Shown here: piece by piece, positions 30,017 to 38,956 of the stretch
Numbering within the stretch: position 1 is the first letter of the stretch
Layout: every line of letters begins with the position of its first letter
Origin: Mesorhizobium sangaii
GTDB lineage: Bacteria; Pseudomonadota; Alphaproteobacteria; Rhizobiales; Rhizobiaceae
Direction: 5' to 3'
Assembly (NCBI RefSeq): GCF_014207355.1
Contig: NZ_JACHEF010000003.1
Span: 99,763-163,762, forward strand
DNA length: 64,000 nucleotides
Translations under genes and position numbers: made by a program
Notes under the pieces: generated by a model
What the model was told of the DNA's origin: nothing
The model's database searches: none
The model's input: the letters and a program-made list of their open reading frames with translations, nothing else

Positions 30017-32701
30017 CTATCCCGTCCACCCAAGTCCAGCCGAGATGCAATTGATCGATACAAGCAGGGCGTCGGTCGCCCGCTTTTGATCCGCCGTGCC
30101 GGTATTTGCCCGAACTTCACGCAGCAGATCGACCTGCAGTCGGTGAATGTCATCCATCTGGCGCCGCAGACTGTCGAAACGCCGCTTGAACATTGGAAAG
30201 CGCGCGGAAAGATCGCCTCCCGTGAGGTCGCCGATCAGGCGTCGCGTCAACTCGTATTCGGCGGCGATGCGGGCGTAGATTCGCCGGGCCGCGTCGCTGT
30301 CGGACACCAGGCGGGCGTAGAGGCCCGCGATCTCCATGTCGGACTGATAAAGCGTCTTCTCAGCCTCGTCGACGATCAAGCGGAAGAAGCGCGAGTGCTC
30401 GAACATGCGAGCGAGAAGTTCGCGCCCGGCCTCGCCGCGCACGGCGACGAAAGAGCTAAGCGCGCTGCCGATGCCATACCAGCCGGTCAACAGATGACGG
30501 TTCTGGCTCCAGGCGAACACCCATGGAATGGCGCGCAGGTCAGCAATGCCGCTGGCGCCGAAACGGCGCTCCGGCCGTGACCCCATTTTCAGGAGCGCCA
30601 GCTCCGCGACCGGGCTTGCCTGGTTGAAATAATCGAGGAAACCGGGCTCGGCCATCAATCTGGCGTAGGATGCCTGCGACATGCCTGCCAGCGCTTCCAG
30701 CGCTTCGTCGAACTCCGGCGTTTCCTTCGGCTCGACATCACCGGCCGATCCGACACCGTGGGCCAGCACGCCAGCGGCGAGAACCTCGAGCTGGTTGAGG
30801 CCGGTGCCGCGATTGGCGAATTTCGACGATACGACCTCGCCCTGCTCCGTCACCCGCATGGCTCCGGCGACAGTGCCTTGCGGTTGTGCCGCGATCGCCC
30901 GGCCGGTCGGCGCGCCGCCACGGCTGACAGAGCCGCCGCGGCCGTGAAAAAAACTGATCCTGACGTTGTGCTTGCGCCCGACGACGGCGAGACGCTTTTG
31001 CGCTTTTGCCAGTTCCCAATTGGAAGCCAGGAAACCACCGTCCTTGTTGGAATCCGAATAACCAAGCATGATTTCCTGGCGCGCGCCGAAATCCCGCACT
31101 GTCCGCCTCACCAGCGAAACGCCGAGCAGTCCATTCAGGATGCCAGGTGCGGCCTGTAGATCGGCGATGGTCTCGAACAACGGCACGATCCGCAGCCTGA
31201 TTGTGCCGCCGCCAGCGGGCGCGGTTGAAAGTCCGCAATATTGCGCCAGCAGATAGACTGCGAGCAGATCGTCGGCCGAGCGGGTCATGCTGAGCACGAA
31301 CGAGCCGACAGCGTCGGCATCCGAGCTGGAGATGTGCTCGCGGATTACGGAGAATGTCGAAAGCAATTCACCTGCTTCAGGCGAGAGCCGGCCTGCGTCG
31401 ATCTCCAGCCGCTCGCCCTGGCTGACGGCTGCGCGGATGCGCGCCGACCATTGCGGCGTGCCGGCTGCGACCGGATCGGCGGGATCTGCCAGCGCAAACA
31501 GCTCGGCCAGCACCCGGTTGACGACCGTGGAGTTCTGCCGGATGTCGAGCGAGACCGTACGGAAGCCGAAGCTTCCGACTTGCCAAAGCAGAGGCTGGAT
31601 GAAGCGCTTGGCTACCGCGCGGCCTCCGATCGCTTCGAGAACGGAAGACAGCCCGTTCAGATCAGCACGAAACGCTTCTGCCGAGAGATAGGCCGCCGGA
31701 CCGCCGTCGCGCGTGGCCTCCAGCCGGGCAAACAAGGCCGAAGCGAACTGGCGAAGCGGTTCGTCAGGGTTGCGGGCGGCGATCACGTGCGCCAGACCGC
31801 TCCTATCAAGCGCCGTTTGCAGCACCGGCTTGAAGCTGGCCGGCAGGTCGATGACGTTCGAGCTGGCGCTGAGCACCGTCACCAGCCGCTGCACCTGCGT
31901 CAGATACCAGCCGATGGCGGTATTGCGGTATTCGGCCATGGCATGGGCGGTGACCGCGGCAGTCACATTTGGATTGCCATCGCGGTCGCCGCCGATCCAC
32001 GAGGCATAGCGCATGAATGTGGGAATTCTGATCGGCTCTCCCGGATAGTGACGCTCGAAGGCGCCCTGAAGCTTGCCATAGAGCTGCGGCGTTGCCTCGA
32101 AGATGACTTCGCGAAAGAAATGCAGGCCCCAGGCGATTTCGCGTTCGACCGTCGGGCGCTCCAGCCGCAGCTCGCCCGTCATCCACAGAAGCTCGATCTC
32201 GCTTTCCAGATCGGCGACCAACAGGGAGCGTTCGCGCGGCGCCCAGCGCGGCTGGTCGAGCTCGGTCAGCTTGCGATAGATACGGCGGTGGATCTCCAGC
32301 ACCGTGACGCGTTTGGCCTCCGTTGGGTGCGCAGTCATGGTCGGGCCGACGCGAAGCTCATCGAGCTTCGCCTGGACTTCCTGCGCCGAGTGGCCGTTCG
32401 CCGCCATCTGCGCGATCACGCTGGCGAAGGAGCCGGGCACTTCGTCGACACCCGCGCCTTGTTCGAGTTCGCGGCGCGCCCGCATGGCAAGCAACTCGTC
32501 TGCTATCGCCAGCAACTGGAACCATACGCCACTTGCCTGAAGCGCCGGGATGCGCTGCTCCGCGGCGAGGGAGACGAGCGACCTGCGTCCAGCCAGAACG
32601 GCGGCGATCTCGGGCTCACGCGCGCTTGCGACCTGAAGCAGCAAGCGCAACAAAAGGCTGCGCTCGTCCTCACGAAAGTTGATGCGTCTACTCTGTTCCA
32701 A
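30017..32701 (-). CDS. ppc: Phosphoenolpyruvate carboxylase
   Basis: Converts PEP and bicarbonate to oxaloacetate, the carboxylation step of the serine cycle. The 894-residue protein shows the catalytic motifs TAHPTE (near 124), GGDRDGNP, GYSDSNKDGG and FHGRGGSVSRGG in order. The most upstream start is a TTG at 32701 with GGAAAG about nine bases before it; no nearby ATG fits, so the N-terminus is slightly uncertain. It follows hprA on the same strand with 68 bases between, consistent with one serine-cycle transcription unit. Confidence 0.95.
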   Translation of the reverse strand: MEQSRRINFREDERSLLLRLLLQVASAREPEIAAVLAGRRSLVSLAAEQRIPALQASGVWFQLLAIADELLAMRARRELEQGAGVDEVPGSFASVIAQMAANGHSAQEVQAKLDELRVGPTMTAHPTEAKRVTVLEIHRRIYRKLTELDQPRWAPRERSLLVADLESEIELLWMTGELRLERPTVEREIAWGLHFFREVIFEATPQLYGKLQGAFERHYPGEPIRIPTFMRYASWIGGDRDGNPNVTAAVTAHAMAEYRNTAIGWYLTQVQRLVTVLSASSNVIDLPASFKPVLQTALDRSGLAHVIAARNPDEPLRQFASALFARLEATRDGGPAAYLSAEAFRADLNGLSSVLEAIGGRAVAKRFIQPLLWQVGSFGFRTVSLDIRQNSTVVNRVLAELFALADPADPVAAGTPQWSARIRAAVSQGERLEIDAGRLSPEAGELLSTFSVIREHISSSDADAVGSFVLSMTRSADDLLAVYLLAQYCGLSTAPAGGGTIRLRIVPLFETIADLQAAPGILNGLLGVSLVRRTVRDFGARQEIMLGYSDSNKDGGFLASNWELAKAQKRLAVVGRKHNVRISFFHGRGGSVSRGGAPTGRAIAAQPQGTVAGAMRVTEQGEVVSSKFANRGTGLNQLEVLAAGVLAHGVGSAGDVEPKETPEFDEALEALAGMSQASYARLMAEPGFLDYFNQASPVAELALLKMGSRPERRFGASGIADLRAIPWVFAWSQNRHLLTGWYGIGSALSSFVAVRGEAGRELLARMFEHSRFFRLIVDEAEKTLYQSDMEIAGLYARLVSDSDAARRIYARIAAEYELTRRLIGDLTGGDLSARFPMFKRRFDSLRRQMDDIHRLQVDLLREVRANTGTADQKRATDALLVSINCISAGLGWTG

Positions 32702-32769
32702 ACCGCTTTCCGATTCGTCCGTATCGATTCCGCTGTAGCCGCGCCCTGAACCGAAGGCGGCGCCTGCTG

Positions 32770-33738
32770 TCAGGCGACCCGGTCGGGGACAGGGCGACCC
32801 TCGAAAAAGGCGGTCAGGTTCTCCACCACCTTCATGCCCATTGCCACCCGCGTTTCCTCGGTCGCGCTCCCGAGATGCGGCAACAGCACCACGTTCTCCA
32901 ACCGCTTCAGCGCCTCCGGAACGGCCGGCTCGTCGGCAAAGACGTCGAGACCCGCTCCCGCGATCTCGCGCCTTTCCAGGGCGCCGATCAGCGCATCCTG
33001 GTCGACGACGTCGCCGCGCGCCGTGTTGATCAGGAACGCGTCGCTTTTCATCGACCGCAAGCTTCGAGCATTGATGAGATGGCGGTTTCCCGCGCCGCCC
33101 GGACAGTGCAGCGACACGAAATCGGATGTTGCGAGCACATCTTCCAAAGTTGGCATCTGGACCGCGGCCATGGCGCGCGTCTCGTCATCATCGACCGGCG
33201 ACCGATTGAAGAACACGATCTTCATGCCGAAGCCGAAATGCGCGCGCCTGGCTGTCGCCTTGCCGATGCGCCCCATGCCGACAATACCTAAGGTTTTGCC
33301 CGACACTTTCGCGCCGGCCATATGGGTTGGCGACCAGCCCCGCCACTCTCCAGCCCGCAGCTGCCGCTCGCCCTCACCGGTGCGGCGCGCGACAGCCAAC
33401 AGCAAGCTGAGGGCGAGGTCGGCGGTGCAATCGGTCAGCACGCCCGGGGTGTTGGTCACTACGATGTCGCGGTCGCGGGCTGCCGCGACATCGATATGGC
33501 TGAAGCCGACGCCGAAATTGGCGATGATCCGGGTGCGGGCGGTGTTCTTAGGAAACACCGCAACAGGTAAGCGGTCGCTGACCGTTGCCAGGATCGCGTC
33601 AAAATGCGCGAATGCCGATGTCATTGCGGCAGGGCTCAGCGGCGTATCGCTGGCGTTGAGTGTCGTGTCGAAGCGCTCGGCGAGGATTGCTTCAACGGGG
33701 GCCGGCCATCTCCGGGTGACAATCAAACGCGGTTTCAT
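32770..33738 (-). CDS. hprA: NAD(P)-dependent 2-hydroxyacid dehydrogenase, probable hydroxypyruvate/glyoxylate reductase
   Basis: D-isomer 2-hydroxyacid dehydrogenase of 322 residues. The nucleotide motif G154-x-G156-xx-G159 and the catalytic triad R241 (NTARGD), E270 (DEPAVP) and H288 (LLPHLGSA) are intact. Position between mtkB and ppc makes hydroxypyruvate reductase of the serine cycle the best assignment. Related enzymes use glyoxylate or formate, so the substrate rests on context. The mtkB stop is 92 bases upstream. Confidence 0.85.
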   Translation of the reverse strand: MKPRLIVTRRWPAPVEAILAERFDTTLNASDTPLSPAAMTSAFAHFDAILATVSDRLPVAVFPKNTARTRIIANFGVGFSHIDVAAARDRDIVVTNTPGVLTDCTADLALSLLLAVARRTGEGERQLRAGEWRGWSPTHMAGAKVSGKTLGIVGMGRIGKATARRAHFGFGMKIVFFNRSPVDDDETRAMAAVQMPTLEDVLATSDFVSLHCPGGAGNRHLINARSLRSMKSDAFLINTARGDVVDQDALIGALERREIAGAGLDVFADEPAVPEALKRLENVVLLPHLGSATEETRVAMGMKVVENLTAFFEGRPVPDRVA

Positions 33739-33830
33739 CGAATTTCCTGCCGATCGAAGGGCCGCGATGCATCCGCCGACCCGGAACAGACTTCACATTC
33801 TGCGCTATGCGCGCTTCGCCCGGTCGGCCA

Positions 33831-34730
33831 TCACGCGGCCTTCTTCATCCCGGCCAGGGTATCGGCCACAACCTCCCCGAAAGACGATGGCGTCGGCACG
33901 ATGACGACGCCGGCCTCTTTCAGGATTTCGACCTTTTCCTGCGCCGACTCGCCGAACGCCGAAATGATGGCACCGGCATGACCCATGCGCCGGCCCTTCG
34001 GCGCGGAAAGCCCGGCGATGTAGGCGATCAGCGGCTTGCGCATGTTGTCGCGCGCCCAGATCGCGGCTTCCGCCTCCTGTGGTCCGCCGATCTCGCCGAT
34101 CATGACCACGGCATCGGTTTCGTCGTCCTGTTCGAACAGCTTCAGCATGTCCTTGAAGGACGAGCCGTTGATTGGGTCGCCGCCGATGCCGACGCTGGTC
34201 GAGACACCGATGCCAAGCGCCTTCATCTGCGAGGCGGCCTCATAGCCCAGCGTGCCGGAGCGCCCGACGATGCCGACGCGGCCGGGGAGATAGATGCTGC
34301 CCGGCATGATGCCCATCAGTGCCTGCCCGGGCGTAATCACGCCGGCGCAGTTCGGCCCGATCAGCCGCATGCGGTCCTCGAAACGGTAGCGAAGCATGTA
34401 GCGCTTCACCTGCATCATGTCCTGCGAGGGAATGCCGTCGGTGATGCAGACGCATAGCTTTATGCCGGCATCGGCGGCTTCCATGATCGAGTCGGCGGCG
34501 AAAGGCGGCGGCACGAAGACGATGCTGGCTTCGGCGCGGGTTTCGCGAACGGCGCCCTTGACGGTGTTGAAGACCGGCAGGCCGAGATGCTTCTGGCCGC
34601 CCTTGCCGGGCGTCACGCCGCCGACGAGCTTGGTGCCGTAGCGCTTCATGTCTTCGGCATGGAAGCTGCCGATCTTGCCGGTGAAGCCCTGGACGATGAC
34701 CCGCGTGCCGCGGTTGAGCAGGATTGCCAT
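33831..34730 (-). CDS. mtkB: Malate--CoA ligase (malate thiokinase) alpha subunit
   Basis: CoA-binding and phospho-histidine subunit (299 residues) of an ADP-forming acyl-CoA ligase. It has the N-terminal Rossmann CoA site (GFTGKIGSFHAEDM) and the active-site histidine in GRRMGHAGAI. By sequence alone it could be succinyl-CoA synthetase alpha (sucD). The mcl-mtkA-mtkB order next to sga, hprA and ppc argues for malate thiokinase, which makes malyl-CoA for cleavage by Mcl. It starts 13 bases after the mtkA stop. Confidence 0.88.
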   Translation of the reverse strand: MAILLNRGTRVIVQGFTGKIGSFHAEDMKRYGTKLVGGVTPGKGGQKHLGLPVFNTVKGAVRETRAEASIVFVPPPFAADSIMEAADAGIKLCVCITDGIPSQDMMQVKRYMLRYRFEDRMRLIGPNCAGVITPGQALMGIMPGSIYLPGRVGIVGRSGTLGYEAASQMKALGIGVSTSVGIGGDPINGSSFKDMLKLFEQDDETDAVVMIGEIGGPQEAEAAIWARDNMRKPLIAYIAGLSAPKGRRMGHAGAIISAFGESAQEKVEILKEAGVVIVPTPSSFGEVVADTLAGMKKAA

Positions 34731-34743
34731 ATTTTCAGCTCCC

Positions 34744-35928
34744 TCAGCTTGCTTTTTTGAGCGTTGCCGAACGCCATGCGGCGACGGCTTTTTCGGCGGC
34801 TTCCGCCAGCGTTTCGGCGACGATCACCGCCTCGCCGGAATCGGCCAGGATGCGGCGCCCTTCCTCGACCTTGGTGCCGGCAAGCCGCACCACCAGGGGG
34901 ACGTTGACGCCGACTTCGCGGATCGCCTTGACGACACCCTCGGCGACCCAGTCGCAACGGTTGATGCCTGCGAAGATGTTGACCAGGATGGTCTCGACAT
35001 TCTTGTCGCCAAGCACGGCGCGGAACGATTTCGCGACCCGCTCCGGCGAGGCGCCACCGCCGATGTCGAGGAAGTTGGCCGGCTCGCCGCCGGCGATCTT
35101 GATCATGTCCATTGTCGCCATGGCGAGGCCGGCGCCGTTGATGATGCAGCCGATATTGCCGTCGAGGCCGACATAGGAGAGGCCGCGGTCGCTGGCGAAG
35201 GTCTCGCGCGGGTCTTCCTGGCTCTTGTCGCGCAGCTCGGAGATCTCCGGCCGCCGGAACAACGCGTTCTCGTCGAACGACATCTTGGCGTCGAGCGCGA
35301 CGAGATTGCCGTCGCGGGTCACCACCAGCGGATTGATCTCCAGCATCGAGGCGTCGTAGTCGCGGAACACCTGGTAGCAGCTGAAGATGGTTTCGGTCGC
35401 CTTGCCGATCAGGTTCTGATCCAGGCCGAGCCCGAAGGCGATCTCGCGCGCCTGGAAGCGCTGCATGCCGACGCCCGGATCGACCGTGGTCCGGATGATG
35501 GAATCCGGCGCCCGCTCGACGATATCCTCGATCTCCATGCCGCCGGCGGCCGACGCCACGATCATGACGCGCTCCTCCTTGCGGTCGAGAACGAAGCCGA
35601 CATAGAGCTCCTGCGCGATGTCGACGGCCTCCTCGAGATAGAGCCGCGATATCAGCTTGCCCCGGGGGCCGGTCTGCTGGGTCACGAGCTTGCGGCCGAG
35701 CATTGCTTCGGCCGCGTTGGAGATCTCCTCGTCATTGGCGCAGAGCTTGATGCCGCCGGCCTTGCCGCGGGCGCCGGAATGAACCTGCGCCTTGAGAACC
35801 CATTTGCCGCCGCCGATCTCGCGCGCCCGATAGGTTGCCTGCTCGGGGCTGTAGGCCAGGCCGCCGCGCGGAACATGAATCCCGTGGCGGGCGAGCAGTT
35901 CCTTGGCCTGGTATTCGTGAATGTCCAT
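34744..35928 (-). CDS. mtkA: Malate--CoA ligase (malate thiokinase) beta subunit
   Basis: ATP-grasp subunit (394 residues) pairing with MtkB. It has the N-terminal [16 protein letters not shown] start, the ATP-binding [16 protein letters not shown] segment and the C-terminal [13 protein letters not shown] and [15 protein letters not shown] phosphate/CoA regions shared with succinyl-CoA synthetase beta. Assignment to malate rests on operon context. It lies 21 bases after mcl. Confidence 0.88.
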   Translation of the reverse strand: MDIHEYQAKELLARHGIHVPRGGLAYSPEQATYRAREIGGGKWVLKAQVHSGARGKAGGIKLCANDEEISNAAEAMLGRKLVTQQTGPRGKLISRLYLEEAVDIAQELYVGFVLDRKEERVMIVASAAGGMEIEDIVERAPDSIIRTTVDPGVGMQRFQAREIAFGLGLDQNLIGKATETIFSCYQVFRDYDASMLEINPLVVTRDGNLVALDAKMSFDENALFRRPEISELRDKSQEDPRETFASDRGLSYVGLDGNIGCIINGAGLAMATMDMIKIAGGEPANFLDIGGGASPERVAKSFRAVLGDKNVETILVNIFAGINRCDWVAEGVVKAIREVGVNVPLVVRLAGTKVEEGRRILADSGEAVIVAETLAEAAEKAVAAWRSATLKKAS

Positions 35929-35949
35929 TTTCTGTCCTCCCAGGAGCCT

Positions 35950-36912
35950 TCAGTGCGTGGCGGCGTGCGCCTGGCTGGCGCGTTCGATTGCTTCGTTGAC
36001 CACCAGCACATTGCGGGCCATGCGTTCCGACGCCGCGTCGATCATTTTGCCGTCGAGCGCCGCCGCGCCCTTTCCGAGCGCCTCTGCTTCCTTGAGCACT
36101 TCCAGGATGCGCCTGGCGCGGACGACTTCCTTTTCCGGCGGCGAGAACACGTTGTTGGCAAGCGCGATCTGCGAGGGGTGGATCGCCCATTTGCCCTCGA
36201 TGCCAAGTGCCGCCGCGCGCCTTGCGGCCGCCGTGTAGCCCTCGGGGTCCGAGAAATCGCCGAACGGCCCGTCGATGGCGCGCAGGCCGTAGGCCCTGCA
36301 GGCAACCGTCATCCGCGACAGGGCGAAGTGCCACTGGTCGCCCGGGTAGTCGGGATTGAGGCCGCCGATGTTGACGGTGCGCGCCTTGTTGCTAGCGGCA
36401 TAGTCGGCAACGCCGAAATGCATCGCCTCCAGGCGGCCGGGCGTCGCCGCGATTGCCTCGACATTGGCCATGCCCAGCGCCGTCTCGATGAGGGCTTCGA
36501 GGCCGACGCGGGTCTTGTAGCCCTTGGCCATCTCGATCTGGTTGACCATGGCCTCGACCATGTAGAGGTCGGCCGGAACGCCGACTTTCGGCACCAGGAT
36601 GGTGTCCAGCCGGTCGCCGGCCTGTTCCATCACGTCGACAACGTCGCGGTACATGTAGTGCGTGTCGAGGCCATTGATGCGCACCGAAACGGTCTTGCCC
36701 TTGGCGCGCCAGTCGATGTCGTTGAGCGCCTGGATGATGTTCTTGCGGGCGCGTTCCTTGTCCGGCGGCGCCACCGCGTCCTCGATGTCGAGGAAGACGA
36801 AGTCGGCGGCGCTGTTGGCTGCCTTCTCGATCATCTCCGGGCTGGAGCCTGGAACCGCGAGTTCGCTGCGCTGCAGCCTGAGTTTTTTGAGATGGTTGAT
36901 CGTGTGGCTCAT
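35950..36912 (-). CDS. mcl: Malyl-CoA lyase (HpcH/HpaI aldolase family)
   Basis: Cleaves malyl-CoA to acetyl-CoA and glyoxylate. The 320-residue TIM-barrel protein has the metal/substrate motif FLDIEDAV (acidic residues D42, E44, D45) and the GLEALIETALG segment typical of Mcl/CitE enzymes. I chose the ATG at 36912 (MSHTINHL) because AGAGGAA precedes it; an in-frame start at 36963 adds 17 residues that overlap the sga end. The sga stop is 13 bases upstream. Confidence 0.92.
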   Translation of the reverse strand: MSHTINHLKKLRLQRSELAVPGSSPEMIEKAANSAADFVFLDIEDAVAPPDKERARKNIIQALNDIDWRAKGKTVSVRINGLDTHYMYRDVVDVMEQAGDRLDTILVPKVGVPADLYMVEAMVNQIEMAKGYKTRVGLEALIETALGMANVEAIAATPGRLEAMHFGVADYAASNKARTVNIGGLNPDYPGDQWHFALSRMTVACRAYGLRAIDGPFGDFSDPEGYTAAARRAAALGIEGKWAIHPSQIALANNVFSPPEKEVVRARRILEVLKEAEALGKGAAALDGKMIDAASERMARNVLVVNEAIERASQAHAATH

Positions 36913-36925
36913 GGTCGCGTTCCTC

Positions 36926-38116
36926 TCACGCCGCTTCTGCGACAGGTACCTCTGCCGAGGCACGGAAGTACTGGATGGCGGCGCCGACGCCCGAGCCCGG
37001 CGCCAGCCGGACGCCGCAATCGAGCAGCGCCATCTCCGCCGCCGACAGCGAGGCGAGCACCATCACCTCGTTCAGCCAGCCGAGATGGCCGATGCGGAAG
37101 ACCTTGCCCAACACCTTGTTGAGACCACCTCCGAGCGAGGTCCGGTAGGTCTGATAGGCACGCTTGACGACGTCGGCGCTGTCGATGCCGTCAGGCACCA
37201 GGATGGCGCTGACGGTGTCGGAGTGCCATTTCGGCGCCTTCGCGCAAAGCTTCAGGCCCCAGGCGTCGACCGCCTTGCGCACGCCTTCGGCGAGGCGATG
37301 ATGACGGACGAAGATGTTGTCGAGCCCTTCCTCGGCGATCAGGTCGAGTGAGGCACGCAGGCCGCGCAGCAGTTGCGTCGCAGGCGTATAGGGGAAATAA
37401 CCGGCGTCGTTGGCGCGGATCATGTCCTCAAACGAGAAGAAGCAGCGGCGGTGGGTCGCGGCCCTGGAGGCGACGAGCGCCTTCTTGCTGACCGAGAGGA
37501 AGCCGAGGCCGGCCGGCAGCATGAAACCTTTCTGCGAGCCGCTGACGGCGCAGTCTACACCCCATTCCTCCTGACGGAAGTCGATCGAGCCAATCGACGA
37601 CACGCCATCGACAAAGAGAAGGGCAGGGTGGTTCGCCGCGTCGAGTATGGCCCGGCAGCCGGCGACATCGCTGGTAACGCCGGTCGCGGTCTCGTTCTGC
37701 GTGCAGAAGATAGCCTTGATGCTGTGTGCCTTGTCCGCCTTCAGCCTTTCCGCGTAGAGGTCGAGCGGCACGCCGGTTCCCCATTCGCAGTCGATCACGT
37801 CGACTTCGAAGCCGAGGCGTTCGGCCATGTCGACCCATAGATGCGAGAACTGTCCGAAGCGCGACATCAGCACGCGATCGCCGGGGCTGAGCACATTGGT
37901 CATCGCCGCCTCCCAGGCGCCGGTGCCCGACGACGGGTAGATGAAGACGCGGCCGGTCTCGTTCTTGAAGACCTTTTTGATGTCCTCGAACAGCGGCAGC
38001 GTGAACTCAGGGAACGATCCGGCGCGCATATCCTCCATCGGGAGGTTCATTGCTTGCCGGACCTGCTCAGGAATGTTGGTGGGTCCTGGAATAAAAAGGT
38101 GGGTGAACCCAGCCAT
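36926..38116 (-). CDS. sgaA: Serine--glyoxylate aminotransferase
   Basis: Class V PLP aminotransferase (396 residues) converting serine and glyoxylate to hydroxypyruvate and glycine, the entry step of the serine cycle. The N-terminal FIPGPTNIPEQV motif, the PLP contact SSGTGAWEAA (62-71) and the Schiff-base lysine K196 in SGSQKGF are visible. The start at 38116 has a very strong ribosome site (GGAGGAG); the frame continues upstream without one. It is the first gene of the island, so its promoter lies between 38117 and the LuxR-type gene. Confidence 0.95.
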   Translation of the reverse strand: MAGFTHLFIPGPTNIPEQVRQAMNLPMEDMRAGSFPEFTLPLFEDIKKVFKNETGRVFIYPSSGTGAWEAAMTNVLSPGDRVLMSRFGQFSHLWVDMAERLGFEVDVIDCEWGTGVPLDLYAERLKADKAHSIKAIFCTQNETATGVTSDVAGCRAILDAANHPALLFVDGVSSIGSIDFRQEEWGVDCAVSGSQKGFMLPAGLGFLSVSKKALVASRAATHRRCFFSFEDMIRANDAGYFPYTPATQLLRGLRASLDLIAEEGLDNIFVRHHRLAEGVRKAVDAWGLKLCAKAPKWHSDTVSAILVPDGIDSADVVKRAYQTYRTSLGGGLNKVLGKVFRIGHLGWLNEVMVLASLSAAEMALLDCGVRLAPGSGVGAAIQYFRASAEVPVAEAA

Positions 38117-38224
38117 GCGCGAAACTCCTCCGAAGTTAGAGATTTGTGGAGGGAATGTCGTTTGGAAGGCGAGGGGCAACAACACCTTGGTGGGTAAGTT
38201 CTCGCCGCGCCCGGGTGGGGCTTG

Positions 38225-38263
38225 CCTACCCAGTTGGCCTACCCACTCGGCCTACCCGACAGG
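38225..38263. repeat. Three tandem 13-bp repeats upstream of sgaA
   Basis: CCTACCCAGTTGG (38225), CCTACCCACTCGG (38238) and CCTACCCGACAGG (38251) follow each other directly. They start about 109 bases upstream of the sgaA ATG, and the third covers the stop codon of the LuxR-type regulator. The shared CCTACCC core makes a multi-site operator possible; binding is not shown. Confidence 0.6.
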
Positions 38264-38956
38264 CTGTTTGGGACTGCGACGCCTCTCGCTCGAATAGAGC
38301 GCGACCGCCATCGCCCGATTGCGGACGTCAAGCTTGTCGTAGAGATTCTTGAGGTGGTATTTCACCGTATTCTCGGAAATTCCGGTGCGCGTAGCGATCT
38401 GAAGGTTGGTCCAGCCGTCGGAAAGCACCGCCAGCAGTTCGCGCTCGCGAACCGTGAGCTGCGCCAAAGGCGTGTCGTTGACCTTGTTGATGTCGATGTA
38501 GGGGATGCAGATGCGGCCGTGCGCGACCGCCAGGATCGTCTCGAAGATGATATGCGGGTCGTCGAACTGGAAGCAGTAGCCTTGAGCACCAAGCCGCACG
38601 CACTGCTTCAAGATGCCGATGTCGTGGTCGTTGGAGAACACCGTGATGCGAACGTCGAGCTTGCGGGTCTGGACCTCGGCCAGGACATCCGCGCCGTCCA
38701 TGTCGGCGAGCCGCCAGCCGATGACAGCGACATCGAACTTGGTCTTTCCTGCCAGTTCCAGGAGCTGCTTGCCGCTCTGCACGGCGCCCAGCAATTCGAA
38801 ACGTCCGTCGCACTCCAGCATTTCGCGGAGCGCCGATATGACAAGCGGATTGCGCTCGGCGACAACGACGCGGACGCGTTGCTGTCCGGATGGTGCTTCG
38901 TTCGTTCTCGCCGACCTTGCGTTCAAGGAGTTCCGTTCTGGATCGGTTGCGGACAT
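38252..38956 (-). CDS. LuxR/NarL-type response regulator with degenerate receiver
   Basis: A 234-residue protein with a receiver-like domain (about 27-145) and a C-terminal GerE helix-turn-helix (LTVRERELLAVLSDGWTNLQIA, about 168-225). The receiver has lost key residues. The phospho-acceptor aspartate is glycine (G80 in VAVIGWRL), the N-terminal acidic pair is replaced (AERNPL), and the usual lysine position reads Q (GYCFQ). It probably senses something other than phosphorylation. It is transcribed in the same direction as the serine-cycle genes, 135 bases upstream of sgaA, so it is the obvious candidate regulator. No sensor kinase is adjacent. Confidence 0.88.
   Translation of the reverse strand: MSATDPERNSLNARSARTNEAPSGQQRVRVVVAERNPLVISALREMLECDGRFELLGAVQSGKQLLELAGKTKFDVAVIGWRLADMDGADVLAEVQTRKLDVRITVFSNDHDIGILKQCVRLGAQGYCFQFDDPHIIFETILAVAHGRICIPYIDINKVNDTPLAQLTVRERELLAVLSDGWTNLQIATRTGISENTVKYHLKNLYDKLDVRNRAMAVALYSSERRRSPKQPVG

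Noticed and set aside
31241..32749. Plus-strand open frame of about 502 codons opposite ppc
   Set aside because: ppc motifs on the minus strand are unambiguous; the frame is a complement artefact.
33831..35928. sucCD (succinyl-CoA synthetase)
   Set aside because: Sequence similarity alone allows it, but the genes sit between mcl and hprA with sga and ppc nearby and no other TCA genes; malate thiokinase is the better call.
34648..37122. Long plus-strand open frame (about 824 codons) opposite mtkB, mtkA and mcl
   Set aside because: Mirror of high-GC third-position bias in the real minus-strand genes; no ribosome site or domain, and composition is rich in H, R, A and D as in antisense frames.
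38225..38263. CRISPR-like array
   Set aside because: Only three units of 13 bases with no spacers; no cas genes in the window.
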